A DNA stretch of 6,133 bases from Candidatus Latescibacterota bacterium. GTDB lineage: Bacteria; Blakebacterota; Blakebacteria; Blakebacterales; Blakebacteraceae. The stretch spans positions 1 to 6,133 of the forward strand of contig JAGLTZ010000072.1 in the NCBI GenBank assembly GCA_023135015.1, in the 5' to 3' direction. Under the pieces are notes generated by a model. The model worked only from the letters and a program-made list of their open reading frames with translations, was not told the DNA's origin and searched no databases. How positions within the stretch are numbered: the first letter of the stretch is position 1; each line of letters opens with the position of its first letter. Both the position numbers and the translations under genes were made by a program. Below are positions 6,014 through 6,133 of the stretch, in pieces.

Positions 6014-6133
6014 ATGCCTCGCCGCTCTCAGCCCTCGCTGGGGCAGCACTTCCTGCACGATCAAGCGATCGCGAATCGGATTGTGGATGCGCTTGAACCG
6101 GAGGGGTGGACGGTGCTGGAGATCGGCCCCGGC
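6014..6133 (+). CDS. rsmA: 16S rRNA dimethyladenosine transferase RsmA/KsgA (partial, N-terminal 40 residues)
   Basis: This is the 5' end of the S-adenosylmethionine-dependent enzyme that dimethylates two adjacent adenines in the 3' terminal hairpin of 16S rRNA (A1518 and A1519 in E. coli) late in small-subunit assembly. The visible 40 residues include the family N-terminal motif LGQHFLHD (9-16), the following helix (AIANRIVDAL), and the start of SAM-binding motif I, VLEIGPG (34-40), at the window edge. The catalytic NLPY-type motif lies beyond the window. The start is taken as ATG 6014, two bases after the tatD stop. An in-frame TTG at 6008 would overlap that stop and add two residues. The metG-tatD-rsmA context agrees with the assignment. 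Confidence 0.93.
   Translation, partial: MPRRSQPSLGQHFLHDQAIANRIVDALEPEGWTVLEIGPG

Overview
The window is a compact run of seven same-strand (+) housekeeping genes with almost no non-coding DNA: ftsE (3' end only), ftsX, an EnvC-like coiled-coil/LytM protein, holB (DNA polymerase III delta'), metG (methionyl-tRNA synthetase), tatD (metal-dependent DNase family) and rsmA/ksgA (5' end only). No RNA gene, mobile element, CRISPR array, tandem repeat or convincing terminator was seen.

Organism: a bacterium with fairly GC-rich DNA (judged by eye, not counted). An FtsEX pair followed by an EnvC-like protein whose LytM domain has lost its zinc ligands is the pattern of diderm bacteria, where EnvC activates periplasmic amidases. 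The delta' subunit carries a proline/lysine-rich insert after its zinc module, ending in a KADNPY-type stretch. From memory, this resembles delta' proteins of the FCB group (Bacteroidetes, Ignavibacteria, Gemmatimonadetes and related candidate phyla). My best guess is therefore an uncultured diderm of that broad group. This is an inference, not a placement.

Layout: positions 1-2444 form a cell-division and envelope module. FtsE and FtsX form the ABC-type complex, and the EnvC-like protein is its likely extracytoplasmic partner controlling septal peptidoglycan cleavage. Positions 2441-6133 form an information-processing module: clamp loading, methionine charging, DNA end processing or repair, and 16S rRNA dimethylation. 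The order holB-metG-tatD-rsmA is a familiar bacterial cluster. The genes are joined by stop/start overlaps or gaps of one to two bases (ATGA, GTGA and TTGA junctions), except for 26 nt before metG. One polycistronic transcript with translational coupling is the simplest reading. Four of the five internal starts after ftsX appear to be GTG or TTG.

I found no clearly undescribed system. The points worth a second look are the loss of all LytM histidine ligands in the EnvC-like protein, an altered D-loop in FtsE, a CxxD...CxxC zinc knuckle in MetRS, insertions in delta', and the direct joining of the ftsEX-envC unit to the holB-metG-tatD-rsmA unit.
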